DNA from: a bacterium
Lineage (GTDB): Bacteria > Vulcanimicrobiota > Vulcanimicrobiia > Vulcanimicrobiales > Vulcanimicrobiaceae
Direction: 5' to 3'
DNA length: 43,922 nucleotides
Assembly: GCA_028869385.1 (NCBI GenBank)
Contig: JAGWSR010000140.1
Span: forward strand, 1 to 43,922
Under the pieces are notes generated by a model, which saw only the letters and a list, made by a program, of their open reading frames with translations, did not search any database and had not been told where the DNA came from. Of this stretch, positions 36,346 to 43,922 are shown in pieces (position 1 is the stretch's first letter; every line of letters starts with the position of its first letter). Position numbers and translations under genes: made by a program.

Positions 36346-38976
36346 GTGGCGAAAGCAAGCGGCGACGAACGACTCCTGATGGTGCTCGACACCTACGGGC
36401 TTGTCTATCGTGCCTTCTTCGCGCTTCCGCCGCTCACCACGACGCGCGGCGTGCCGATCAACGCGGTGTACGGCTTCACGATGATGCTCAATAAGCTCAT
36501 CGCCGACGAGAAACCCACGCACGTCATCGCCGCGTTCGATAAGGGTTTGCCGAAGGCGCGCGTGGAGCTCTTTCCGGCGTACAAGGCACAACGCGAGGCG
36601 ATGCCCGACGATCTGCGCAGCCAGTTCGCGCTCGTGCGCCGCGTGCTCGAAGTGCATCGCATTCCGGTCATGGAGATCGATGGGCAAGAAGCCGACGACG
36701 TGATCGCCACGCTCGCGAGCCAGGCGCAGGGTCACCGCGAGCGCACGTTGGTCGTGACCGGCGACTCCGATCTGCTGCAGATCGTGGACGAGAACACGAC
36801 GGTGCTCATGACGCGCCGCGGCATTACCGATCTCGGGCGCTACGATCCCGATGCGGTGCGCGAGCGCTTCGAACTCGACCCGCGACAACTGCCCGACTAC
36901 CGCGGGCTCAAGGGCGACCCGTCGGATAATCTTCCCGGAATTCCGGGCGTGGGCGAGAAGACCGCGATCAAGCTGATCAAGGCGGCCGGAACGCTCGATG
37001 CGCTCGTCGCGGATCCCGCGCTCGCGGGCAGCGCGAAGCTGCAACGGCTCGTTGAGCAGTACGGCGCGCAGGCCGTCGTCTGCCGCGACGTCTCCGTCGT
37101 GCGGCGTGATTTGCCGCTCGGGATCGACTGGGATCACGCGTATCGCGCGCCGAGCGATGCCGAACTCTACCCGCTCTACAGCGAACTCGAATTCAAGACC
37201 CTGCTCGCCAAGCTCAAGCCGCCGGTCGAGGGATTGCCGCTCTTCGCCGGCGAGGAGAAGCTCGAGGGCAATTACCGCTCGTATGTGGCGTCGGTCGATC
37301 CACCCGAATTCGAGCTTCTCGCGCAGGAGCTGCGGGCGCTCGCGGGCGCGGAGCGCCTCGCCCTCGCGCTGCGCGGCGAGGATCTCGGCGTGAGCGCCGC
37401 ACCCGCGACGGGACTCGCCTTTGCGCTCGGCGCGCTCGATCACGTCGGCGTGCGCGCCGCCTTCGAAGCGGCGCTCGATGCCGCGCCGCACGTCGCCGCA
37501 TACGACGTGAAGCGCACGATCCACGTGCTTCGCGACCGTGCTATCCGCTTCGAACGCTTCGGCGACGACGCGATGATCGCGGCGCATCTGCTCAACCCGA
37601 CCCGAACCTTCGCCGAGATCGGCGACGCCGTCGCCGAAATGCTGCAGCGCACCGTCGCCGACGACGCGGCGTCGTACGCCGACGCGACGCTGCGCATCGT
37701 GGAGAACGCGCTTCCGGAACTCGAAGCGCGCGATCAATTGCGTCTCTATCGCGACGTGGAGGTACCGCTCGCACCGATCCTCGCGCGGATGGAGGCAGCC
37801 GGCATCGCGGTGGACACGCGCGAACTCGACGTGCTCGCGCGCGAAATCGACGCGGCCGTCACCCGCCTGCAGCAGCATATCTACGACTTTGCCGGCGAGA
37901 CGTTCAACATCGGCTCGCCGCTGCAACTCGGCAACATCCTCTTTGGGAAGCTCCAGATTCCGAGCGGCAAGAAGACGAAGACGGGCTGGGCGACGGGGGC
38001 CGAGGTGCTGCAAGGCCTCGCGCGCGAGTATCCGATCTGCGGGCTCGTGCTCGAATGGCGCGAGGTGACGAAGCTCAAGAACACCTACGTCGACGTGATT
38101 CCGCAGATGCTCGACGCGCGCGACCGGCGTCTGCACACCGCGTTCAACCAAACCTCCACCGCGACCGGGCGCCTATCGTCCACCAATCCGAATCTCCAGA
38201 ACATTCCGGTGCGCGGCGATCTCGGTCGACGCATTCGGAAAGCCTTCGTCGCCAAGAGCGACGCCTACGTGCTGCTCGCCGCGGATTACAGTCAGATCGA
38301 ATTGCGGCTGATGGCGCACCTCTCCGGCGATGAGGCGATGCGCCGCGCGTTCGAGGAGGGGGCCGACATTCACGACTTCACGGCGCGCCAGATCTTCGCG
38401 CTCGCGCCCGACGCGGTGGTGGACGGCAATCAGCGCCGCATGGCCAAGAGCGTGAACTTCGGACTGCTCTACGGCATGTCGGATTTTGGGCTCGCGCAGC
38501 GGCTCGAGATCGGCCGACACGAGGCGCGCGAGATCACGGCCGCGTATTTCGCGCGCTTTCCTTCGGTGCAGGCGTACATCGACCGCACGATCGAGGACGC
38601 GCGCCGCAACGGCTACGTGGAGACGATCCTCGGACGGCGTCGCTACATGCCCGCGCTCTCTTCGAGCAACTACATGCTGCGCGCGGCCGCCGAGCGCGAG
38701 GCGACGAACGCACCGCTGCAAGGCAGCGCCGCCGATCTGATGAAGCTCGCGATGGTCAAGGTGGAGCGCGCGCTCGCCGACGCGGGCCTCGACGCGACGA
38801 TGCTGCTGCAGATCCACGACGAATTGATCTTCGAGGTCGCCCGCGACCGGCTGCACGACGTCGCGCACCTCGTGCGTGACGTTATGGAGGGTGCGCTCGT
38901 TCTGAGCGTGCCGCTCGAGGTCACCGTGAAGTCGGGCGACAACTGGTACGAAGTGGAGGCGATGTCCGATGTTTGA
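36346..38976 (+). CDS. polA: DNA polymerase I, 876 aa
   Basis: Repair and Okazaki-fragment polymerase. Residues 1-300 form the 5' nuclease (FDKGLPKARVELFPAYKAQR, EADDVIATLA, GDSDLLQIVD, GDPSDNLPGIPGVGEKTA). The middle 3'-5' exonuclease-like domain lacks the DxE metal-binding motif, so proofreading is probably lost, as in Taq polymerase. The polymerase domain has motif A DYSQIELRL (Asp647), motif B with RRMAKSVNFGLLYG (Lys701 in its end), and motif C HDELIFE (Asp825). The GTG start is one base after the preceding gene. The stop overlaps the DUF192 ATG by eight bases. Confidence 0.97.
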   Translation: MAKASGDERLLMVLDTYGLVYRAFFALPPLTTTRGVPINAVYGFTMMLNKLIADEKPTHVIAAFDKGLPKARVELFPAYKAQREAMPDDLRSQFALVRRVLEVHRIPVMEIDGQEADDVIATLASQAQGHRERTLVVTGDSDLLQIVDENTTVLMTRRGITDLGRYDPDAVRERFELDPRQLPDYRGLKGDPSDNLPGIPGVGEKTAIKLIKAAGTLDALVADPALAGSAKLQRLVEQYGAQAVVCRDVSVVRRDLPLGIDWDHAYRAPSDAELYPLYSELEFKTLLAKLKPPVEGLPLFAGEEKLEGNYRSYVASVDPPEFELLAQELRALAGAERLALALRGEDLGVSAAPATGLAFALGALDHVGVRAAFEAALDAAPHVAAYDVKRTIHVLRDRAIRFERFGDDAMIAAHLLNPTRTFAEIGDAVAEMLQRTVADDAASYADATLRIVENALPELEARDQLRLYRDVEVPLAPILARMEAAGIAVDTRELDVLAREIDAAVTRLQQHIYDFAGETFNIGSPLQLGNILFGKLQIPSGKKTKTGWATGAEVLQGLAREYPICGLVLEWREVTKLKNTYVDVIPQMLDARDRRLHTAFNQTSTATGRLSSTNPNLQNIPVRGDLGRRIRKAFVAKSDAYVLLAADYSQIELRLMAHLSGDEAMRRAFEEGADIHDFTARQIFALAPDAVVDGNQRRMAKSVNFGLLYGMSDFGLAQRLEIGRHEAREITAAYFARFPSVQAYIDRTIEDARRNGYVETILGRRRYMPALSSSNYMLRAAAEREATNAPLQGSAADLMKLAMVKVERALADAGLDATMLLQIHDELIFEVARDRLHDVAHLVRDVMEGALVLSVPLEVTVKSGDNWYEVEAMSDV

Positions 38977-39418
38977 GGCGATTCTCGCACTGCTGCTCGC
39001 AATCGCGCCGACGGCGGCGCCATCGACGACCCCCGCGCCGCAGCAGTTGCCGACCGTCAGCGTGCACGCGCCCAACGCGACACTCACGCTGCAGGTCGCG
39101 CAGACCGACGCGGAGCGCGAGCTCGGGTTGATGTCGGTGACGGCGCTCGCACCGCACACCGGTATGCTCTTCGTCTTCGACGCCGATCAAGGCGTCGAAT
39201 TCTGGATGAAGGACACGCTCGTGCCACTCGACATGGTATTCGTCGCTCCCGACGGCCGCGTGCGTCAGGTCGCGGCGAACGTGCCGGTCGTGGCGCCCGA
39301 TACGCCCGACGACGCGATCCCGCGTCGCATGGGCACGGCAAAATACGTGATCGAACTCGCCGCGGGCGAAGCGGTGAAAGACGGGATCCACGTCGGTACC
39401 GTGCTCACCGGATTATAG
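38969..39418 (+). CDS. DUF192-family secreted protein, 149 aa
   Basis: An N-terminal hydrophobic signal (MFEAILALLLAIAPTAAPS) and a Pro/Thr/Ala linker precede a DUF192 domain: VAQTDAERELGLMSVTALAPHTGMLFVFDADQGVEFWMKDTLVPLDMVFVAPDGRV and AKYVIELAAGEAVKDGI. These single-domain proteins are exported or periplasmic; the fold is a small beta-barrel of unknown activity. Its start overlaps the polA end. No catalytic role is proposed. Confidence 0.88.
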   Translation: MFEAILALLLAIAPTAAPSTTPAPQQLPTVSVHAPNATLTLQVAQTDAERELGLMSVTALAPHTGMLFVFDADQGVEFWMKDTLVPLDMVFVAPDGRVRQVAANVPVVAPDTPDDAIPRRMGTAKYVIELAAGEAVKDGIHVGTVLTGL

Positions 39419-39426
39419 GAGGCAGG

Positions 39427-41049
39427 ATGTTGCGTCGGGCGATTTCGCGCGGAGAGTTGATTTCGGGCATGCTCGCGGCGGGCGTGCTGAGCGCGTGCGG
39501 TGCGAAAAGCGTTCCGGCGCCGGGGCCGCAGGCCCAGCTCTGCGATCCGGTTCCAAACGATCTTCCCTGGCTCGATCAGGCGCTCGCCAATCCGCTCTTC
39601 GCTTCGTTCGACAAAGCGACGCTGCTCAACGAATACGACACCTCGAACGGCGTCGCGGTGCTGCAGCAGCCGTACTTCAATCGCAGCGGTCAGCAGCAGC
39701 TCTCCGGCACGACGATCTCGCAGATTCCGAGCGCCGGCATCGTGATCACCTCGCCCGGCACCTATGCGCTCGCGAGCGACATCGCGTGGAGCCCGAGCGC
39801 TCCCTACTCGGCGGCGATCACGATCGCGAGCGGCGACGTTACGCTGAATCTCAACGGTCACACGCTCTCGAACGCCGGAACGGATGCGAGCCAACACGTC
39901 GCGGGCGTGCTCGTAAAGGGCCCGCTCGAAAACGTCGTCATCTCGAGCGGAACGCTGAAAGACTTTACCGAGTACGGCGTGCTCGCGGCGCACGCGTGCG
40001 GATTCCAAGTCTCGGGCGTCACCGTGACGGGGCTGCGGCTAAACGATCTCGCGCTGCGCGAACTCACGCCGTCCGGCATCTTCGCCTCGTATTCGCAGGA
40101 CGTGACGATCGCGAACTGTGCCGTGAAGGGTGCGAGCATCAAGACCGACGCCGGTGCGGGCATCCAATTGATTCGCTGCAATCAGTCGGTCGTCGATCAC
40201 TGCACCGTGCAGTCGCTCGTCAACAACGCGGGCGGCATGCAGGGCTTCAGTTATCTCGCCTGCGAGCAGATCGCGACGAGCGCGTGCACGGCCGATTCGA
40301 TGCAAACATTTTACGGCGGTAACGATCTGACGAGCGGTCATACCTGCATCGGCTTTCTCCCGACGCTCTGCTTCGGATTGAGTTTTTCGCAGTGCGGCGC
40401 ATCCAACCTGACGGGCTGCTGCGACGACGCGCACGGCATGTCCGTCTTCGGCTGTGGATCCGTGACGATCGACCGCTTTACCGCCACGAACATTCTCGAT
40501 GGCGTGCTCCAGGGAGCGTCGTTTCAATCCGGGGCAAAGGCGACGGGGCTCGAGGTCTACAGCTTCCTCGGCGTCGCGATCACCAATTCGACCGTCTCTT
40601 CGATTCGGGCGCTCAATCCCCAAGATTTGCAGGCCGCCGGTTTCAGCGCATGGGGCGCGGGGATTACCTTTACCAATTGCAGCGCCTCGAACGTGACGGT
40701 GCAAAACGATCCGGTCGGAACCGTGGTCAATCCGGACGTGCGCGGAATCGGCTTTGGCTGGGCGCCGGATCCACGCGCGCTCTTCGACAGCGGAACGGCA
40801 TTGGGAACGACCTACACCAATTGCACGGCCGACTCGTGCGACGTCGCGTTCGACACGTGGAACCACGTCCTCGCGACATGGTCTGGGACGTCGTACACCA
40901 ATTGCACGACCGGCTACCTCGCGGAACCCTACGGAACGACGCGCACGCTTAGCTGCAACCCGTGCTCCGAGTGTCCGACGACGACGTATCCGGTTCAGCC
41001 GCACGTGACGCCCGTGAAGAATCAGGCACTCGGAAACACCTATCCGTAG
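39427..41049 (+). CDS. Right-handed parallel beta-helix lipoprotein, 540 aa
   Basis: N-terminal Arg-rich segment and hydrophobic stretch ending in LSAC, a lipobox with Cys25. The body from about residue 120 is made of PbH1-like coils: repeated strands such as VTLNLNGHTLSNAG, NVVISSGTLKDFTEYGVLAA, VTIANCAVKGASI, QSVVDHCTVQSLV, VTIDRFTATNILDG, VAITNSTVSSI and ITFTNCSASNVTV. Such helices are seen in pectate lyase-like or carbohydrate-binding proteins. The unusual trait is the number of cysteines on the stack positions (TNCT, ANC, DHC), which may form ladders or bind ligands. No catalytic residues can be named. AGGAGG precedes the ATG at 39427. Confidence 0.8.
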   Translation: MLRRAISRGELISGMLAAGVLSACGAKSVPAPGPQAQLCDPVPNDLPWLDQALANPLFASFDKATLLNEYDTSNGVAVLQQPYFNRSGQQQLSGTTISQIPSAGIVITSPGTYALASDIAWSPSAPYSAAITIASGDVTLNLNGHTLSNAGTDASQHVAGVLVKGPLENVVISSGTLKDFTEYGVLAAHACGFQVSGVTVTGLRLNDLALRELTPSGIFASYSQDVTIANCAVKGASIKTDAGAGIQLIRCNQSVVDHCTVQSLVNNAGGMQGFSYLACEQIATSACTADSMQTFYGGNDLTSGHTCIGFLPTLCFGLSFSQCGASNLTGCCDDAHGMSVFGCGSVTIDRFTATNILDGVLQGASFQSGAKATGLEVYSFLGVAITNSTVSSIRALNPQDLQAAGFSAWGAGITFTNCSASNVTVQNDPVGTVVNPDVRGIGFGWAPDPRALFDSGTALGTTYTNCTADSCDVAFDTWNHVLATWSGTSYTNCTTGYLAEPYGTTRTLSCNPCSECPTTTYPVQPHVTPVKNQALGNTYP

Positions 41050-41092
41050 CGTCGCCCGTCACAGCGCGCGAGCGCGTGTCGTTGAAGCGAGT

Positions 41093-41446
41093 ATGAAATC
41101 TTCACTCATCGCAGCGACGGCGCTCGGCGCAGCGCTCGTCGCGCTCACTTCACACGCGGGTGCCGCGCAGGAGGGCGGCACGGTCTGCGGCCGCGTGAAT
41201 GCGCCTGCATCGCTGATTCTCTCGCTCGCCCAATCGCCGGATCGCGCGAACATCGTCGTCGCGCGCTCGAGCAACGACGCCGTGACGGCACACGTGAACC
41301 TGGACGGCTCGTTCTGCTTCAAGGATCTCGTGCCCGAACTCTACACGGTCACCGCGTTCCCCCAAGCGTTCGCGAGCTATCAAATGACGGTCATGCCGGT
41401 CGCGGGCAAGCGCCTCGACATCGAGCTCGACGCGCGCGATCGGTAG
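41093..41446 (+). CDS. Small secreted CnaB/carboxypeptidase-regulatory-like protein, 117 aa
   Basis: Signal peptide MKSSLIAATALGAALVALTSHAGA, then one beta-sandwich: GTVCGRVNAPASLILSL, IVVARSSNDAVTAHVNLDGSFCFKDLVPELYTVTAF, and YQMTVMPVAGKRLDIELD. The NLDGSFCFKDLVPELYTVTAF pattern is that of transthyretin-like carboxypeptidase-regulatory or CnaB domains (G-x-F-x-F then P-G-x-Y). Two Cys residues (VCGRV and SFCFK) could form a disulfide. Function unknown. Confidence 0.65.
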   Translation: MKSSLIAATALGAALVALTSHAGAAQEGGTVCGRVNAPASLILSLAQSPDRANIVVARSSNDAVTAHVNLDGSFCFKDLVPELYTVTAFPQAFASYQMTVMPVAGKRLDIELDARDR

Positions 41447-41502
41447 CGCCGCGGCTCGCTCAGGCCTGATTCCGGCACGGCCGGGGCGAAGCAGCCTCGA
41501 CC

Positions 41503-42315
41503 GTGCCTGAGCTCCCCGAAGTCGAAACGATCGCCCGCGGCCTCGCCAATACGGTCGTGGGAAAGACCATCGCATCCATCGAGATCCGCCTCCCGAAGAT
41601 GGCCGTGGCGCCGCCGGGGGTGGATTTCGCGCGCGCGCTGCGGGGCGAGCGTATCGTCGGCGCGGGGCGCCGCGCAAAGTACGTGCTGCTCGACCTGGCC
41701 TCGGGCCGTCGCCTGGTGACGAGCCTGCGGATGACGGGTCGCCTGCTCGTGCAGCGCCCGGGAGAGGCCGATTTCCCCGGCACCCACGTGGTCGTCCATT
41801 ATACGGATGCGACGCGGCTCAGCTTCGCGGATGTGCGTACCTTCGGCCGGATGCGCCTCGTGGAACCGGGCGAGGAGTGGGACAAAAGTCTCGGTATCGA
41901 GCCGATTTCAGCTAGCTTTACACCGGAAGCCTTTATCGGTATGCTCTCTGGGCGGACGACGCCGATAAAGACACTGCTTCTGGACCAGCACCGCATCGCA
42001 GGCATCGGAAACATCTATGCGTGCGAGGCGCTGTGGGAAGCTGGGATAAAACCCGGCAAGCCCGCCAAGGCCTTGACGAAGCCGGCGGCACGGCGACTGC
42101 ACCACGCCATCGTGGACGTACTCCGACGCGCGATCGATATGCGCGGAACGAGCGTTGACGACTACGTGGATGCCGAAGGCATGCGAGGCGGTTTTCAAAA
42201 CGTCCTCGCGGTGTACGGCAGGCTCGGTCAACCGTGTGCGCGTTGCAACGCCCCGATCGTACGAACGGTGATGGCGCAACGCGGAACGTGGTGGTGCCGA
42301 AGCTGTCAGCGGTAG
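41503..42315 (+). CDS. mutM: Formamidopyrimidine-DNA glycosylase MutM (Fpg), 270 aa
   Basis: Base-excision repair enzyme removing 8-oxoguanine and formamidopyrimidines, with AP-lyase activity. The catalytic N-terminus after Met removal is PELPEVE (Pro2, Glu3). RRAKYVLL carries the conserved Lys, LRMTGRL the Met wedge, and the helix-two-turn-helix is at LLLDQHRIAGIGNIYACEALW. The C-terminal zinc finger has Cys245, Cys248, Cys265 and Cys268. GTG start at 41503. The S1 gene follows after 36 bases. Confidence 0.97.
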   Translation: MPELPEVETIARGLANTVVGKTIASIEIRLPKMAVAPPGVDFARALRGERIVGAGRRAKYVLLDLASGRRLVTSLRMTGRLLVQRPGEADFPGTHVVVHYTDATRLSFADVRTFGRMRLVEPGEEWDKSLGIEPISASFTPEAFIGMLSGRTTPIKTLLLDQHRIAGIGNIYACEALWEAGIKPGKPAKALTKPAARRLHHAIVDVLRRAIDMRGTSVDDYVDAEGMRGGFQNVLAVYGRLGQPCARCNAPIVRTVMAQRGTWWCRSCQR

Positions 42316-42351
42316 TCCGCAAAAAAAATATAGCAAGGTAGGAACTTCAAC

Positions 42352-43497
42352 ATCTCTACAACTGAAATCGCCCCCGCTCTTCACGAGGAAGAAGATCAAC
42401 TCGCTCTCGAGCAGCGCCTCTATGAAGAGTCGCTCAAGGTGCTCGACGAGGGCCAAGTCCTCAACGGCATGATCGTTCAGAAGGACAAGGACGAGTTGCT
42501 CGTCGACGTCGGCGGCAAGTCCGAAGGCGTGCTTCCGTTCCGCGAACTCTCGCTCGCCATCGAGCCCAAGGGGCTCAAGGTCGGCGACACGCTCGAAGTG
42601 ATGATCCATCGCATCGACGAGATGGACGGAACGCTCTTCCTCTCGGAGCGCCGCGCGCGCGCGCTCAAGACGTGGGAAAAGGTCATCGAAGCGCACGAGC
42701 GCGACGAAGTCATCGAAGCGACGGTCACGCAGGTCGTCAAGGGCGGCGTGCTCGTGGACCTCGGCATGCGCGGCTTCGTTCCGGCGTCGCAGATCCGCCG
42801 CCAGCCGGTCGGCAACCTCGACGAGCTCGTCGGGCAGAAACTCCGTCTCAAGGTGATCGATCTCGATCACAAGCGCCATCGCGTCGTGCTCTCGCAGCGC
42901 CTCGTGCTCGAAGAAGAGCTGCAGGCCAAGAAGCAAGAGCTGCTCGACACGATGGAGGTCGGTCAGATTCGCGAAGGCGTCATCGTGCGTCTCGCGGACT
43001 TCGGTGCGTTCGTCGATCTCGGCGGCATCGATGGCCTGATCCACAACAGCGAGCTGAGCTACGCCCGCATCAAGCATCCGTCCGAAGTGGTCAAGATCGG
43101 CGACGTCGTCAACGTCGAGATCATGAAGTTCGATCCGGAAGCGAAGAAGGTCAGCCTCTCGCTCAAGCACGCGCTTCCCGATCCGTGGGACGAGCACGCG
43201 GACAAGCTCTACGAAACCAACAAGCTCAACGCGCAAGTCGTCAAGGTGACGCCGAACTACCTCCTCGTCGAGATCGTTCCGGGTATCCTCGCGATGGTTC
43301 CCAAGGGCGAGTTCGATCCGTCGGCTCAGTTCAATCCGGGCCAGGACGTTGAGGTCACGCTTCTCACGATCAACCATGCGACGCGCCGCATCACCGCGTC
43401 GATCCAGCACGTCGCCGACGTCTCGCCCGAAGAGATCGACGCGCTCTCGATCGACGAAGGCCTCGGCACCATCGGAGACGCGATCGCGCAGAACTAG
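42352..43497 (+). CDS. rpsA: Four-S1-domain RNA-binding protein (ribosomal protein S1-like), apparent AUC start, 381 aa
   Basis: Four OB-fold S1 repeats: [88 protein letters not shown]; and [29 protein letters not shown]. Repeat number fits the short S1 of cyanobacteria and Gram-positives. The N-terminal helix RLYEESLK, conserved in S1 proteins (LFEESLK in E. coli), lies upstream of the first usable GTG (42439). In the frame back to the TAG at 42331 there is no ATG, GTG, TTG or CTG. ATC at 42352 is preceded by AAGGTAGG at a normal distance and would give [16 protein letters not shown] therefore place the start there; if wrong, translation begins at GTG 42439 (codon 30). Confidence 0.8.
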   Translation: MSTTEIAPALHEEEDQLALEQRLYEESLKVLDEGQVLNGMIVQKDKDELLVDVGGKSEGVLPFRELSLAIEPKGLKVGDTLEVMIHRIDEMDGTLFLSERRARALKTWEKVIEAHERDEVIEATVTQVVKGGVLVDLGMRGFVPASQIRRQPVGNLDELVGQKLRLKVIDLDHKRHRVVLSQRLVLEEELQAKKQELLDTMEVGQIREGVIVRLADFGAFVDLGGIDGLIHNSELSYARIKHPSEVVKIGDVVNVEIMKFDPEAKKVSLSLKHALPDPWDEHADKLYETNKLNAQVVKVTPNYLLVEIVPGILAMVPKGEFDPSAQFNPGQDVEVTLLTINHATRRITASIQHVADVSPEEIDALSIDEGLGTIGDAIAQN

Positions 43498-43513
43498 CCG
43501 TCACGTGTCACCC

Positions 43514-43545
43514 TGAGCCTGTCGAAGGGTGAGCCTGTCGAAGGG
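43514..43545. repeat. Two perfect tandem copies of a 16-bp dispersed-type repeat
   Basis: TGAGCCTGTCGAAGGG occurs at 43514-43529 and again at 43530-43545, just after the S1 stop. The unit CCTGAGCCTGTCGAAGGG is a short intergenic repeat I recall from many bacterial genomes, often after genes. Confidence 0.75.
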
Positions 43546-43562
43546 CGACGGGCGAGCAAAAC

Positions 43563-43592
43563 AAAGGAGCGCAGAGCAATCTGCGCTCCTTT
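43563..43592. terminator. Bidirectional intrinsic terminator between rpsA and the PIN toxin
   Basis: AAAGGAGCGCAG (43563-43574) and CTGCGCTCCTTT (43581-43592) form a perfect 12-bp stem with a 6-base loop. A-rich flank on the left gives a TTTGTTTTG run on the minus strand, so it ends the PIN transcript well; the plus-strand tail is TTTGCG. It sits two genes back to back, convergent. Confidence 0.75.
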
Positions 43593-43595
43593 GCG

Positions 43596-43922
43596 TTACG
43601 ATGCGAACGGATTACGGATCGCGAGCGGCCCGAAACGCTGGCCGCTTTGAAAATCCTCGGAGTAGAGCGTGGAGCATCCGTGAACCAATGCAGCCGACAG
43701 AATCGTCGCGTCGTAGATCGACAGATCGTAGCGGGCCAAAAGCGCCAACGCCTCATCGTGGATGGTGAGATCGAGCGCAACGATATCGCATGTGGACCGT
43801 ATGGCGCCAAGGGATTCGATGATCTCCGCGACGGTGAATCCGAGCTTGCGGCGGGCAACGTTTGCGAATTCGTTGAGAACTTGAACGCTTAGCGTACCGC
43901 CCCGAGTCAATAGTCGCTCCGC
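43596..43922 (-). CDS. PIN-domain (VapC-type) toxin, 5' end beyond the window
   Basis: C-terminal two thirds of a PIN-domain ribonuclease: LSVQVLNEFANVARRKLGFT, then LARYDLSIYDATILSAALVHGC with the conserved Asp, LYSEDFQSGQRF with the second acidic pair, and IRNPF at the end. The frame stays open to the window edge with AERLLTRGGT ahead of the TTG at 43910, and the first catalytic Asp near the N-terminus is missing, so the gene begins outside. VapC toxins cleave tRNA or rRNA and are paired with an antitoxin normally encoded upstream, which would be off-window. The stop is followed by a good terminator. Confidence 0.85.
   Translation of the reverse strand, partial: AERLLTRGGTLSVQVLNEFANVARRKLGFTVAEIIESLGAIRSTCDIVALDLTIHDEALALLARYDLSIYDATILSAALVHGCSTLYSEDFQSGQRFGPLAIRNPFAS

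Noticed and set aside
35989-38151. 720-codon antisense frame across polA
   Set aside because: Lies opposite conserved polymerase motifs; no homology-like features.

Overview
This window is GC-rich, gene-dense bacterial chromosome with almost no spacer and many ATGA, GTGA, TTGA or TAGTG start/stop overlaps. It holds about 37 protein genes, no rRNA, tRNA or CRISPR array that I can see, and no insertion sequence. The mix (SUI1/YciH-like factor, many GTG starts, giant STAND-type regulators with a C-terminal BTAD, a four-domain S1 protein, a three-part transhydrogenase) suits an uncultured GC-rich lineage such as Eremiobacterota (WPS-2). That assignment is a guess from gene style, not a phylogenetic result.

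Layout. 1-3.3 kb (+): SUI1-like factor, cytochrome P450, two secreted proteins, the second behind a hairpin that covers its own ribosome binding site. 3.3-8.6 kb (-): RecQ, a degenerate hemerythrin-like protein, and an lrp-kdd-kamA operon for lysine catabolism, opening on a divergent spacer with an Lrp-type dyad. 8.7-12.4 kb (+): peptide-binding lipoprotein, a membrane alpha/beta hydrolase and a small membrane protein, all overlapping. 12.4-17.6 kb (-): two tandem paralogous ~850-residue ATPase/HTH/BTAD regulators, each preceded by nearly the same 14-bp element. 17.7-27.7 kb: an EAL phosphodiesterase and a complete chemotaxis module in two converging arms: cheW-mcp-cheR-cheD-cheB (+) and mcp2-cheY-cheA (-). 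27.8-33.8 kb (-): a nat gene broken by an amber codon, ridA, pntB-pntA2-pntA1, membrane protein, FAH-family hydrolase, zinc-ribbon protein, secreted protein. 34-43.5 kb (+): macroglobulin-like protein, DNA polymerase I, DUF192 protein, beta-helix lipoprotein, small secreted protein, MutM, and an S1-domain protein that seems to begin at AUC. The right edge carries a PIN-domain toxin cut by the window end.

The most coherent system is the chemotaxis module. The large receptor is a membrane-anchored poly-HAMP chain made of three 182-residue tandem repeats, ends in a CheR/CheB-tethering pentapeptide (EWKSF), and sits beside a CheR that has the matching Gly-x-Gly beta-subdomain motif. The second receptor-like protein carries a CheZ-like D-x-x-x-Q motif in its tail, and no cheZ, cheC or cheX lies nearby. 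No flagellar or pilus genes occur in the window, so the output is unknown. The neighbouring c-di-GMP phosphodiesterase and the two STAND regulators are possible but unproven partners.
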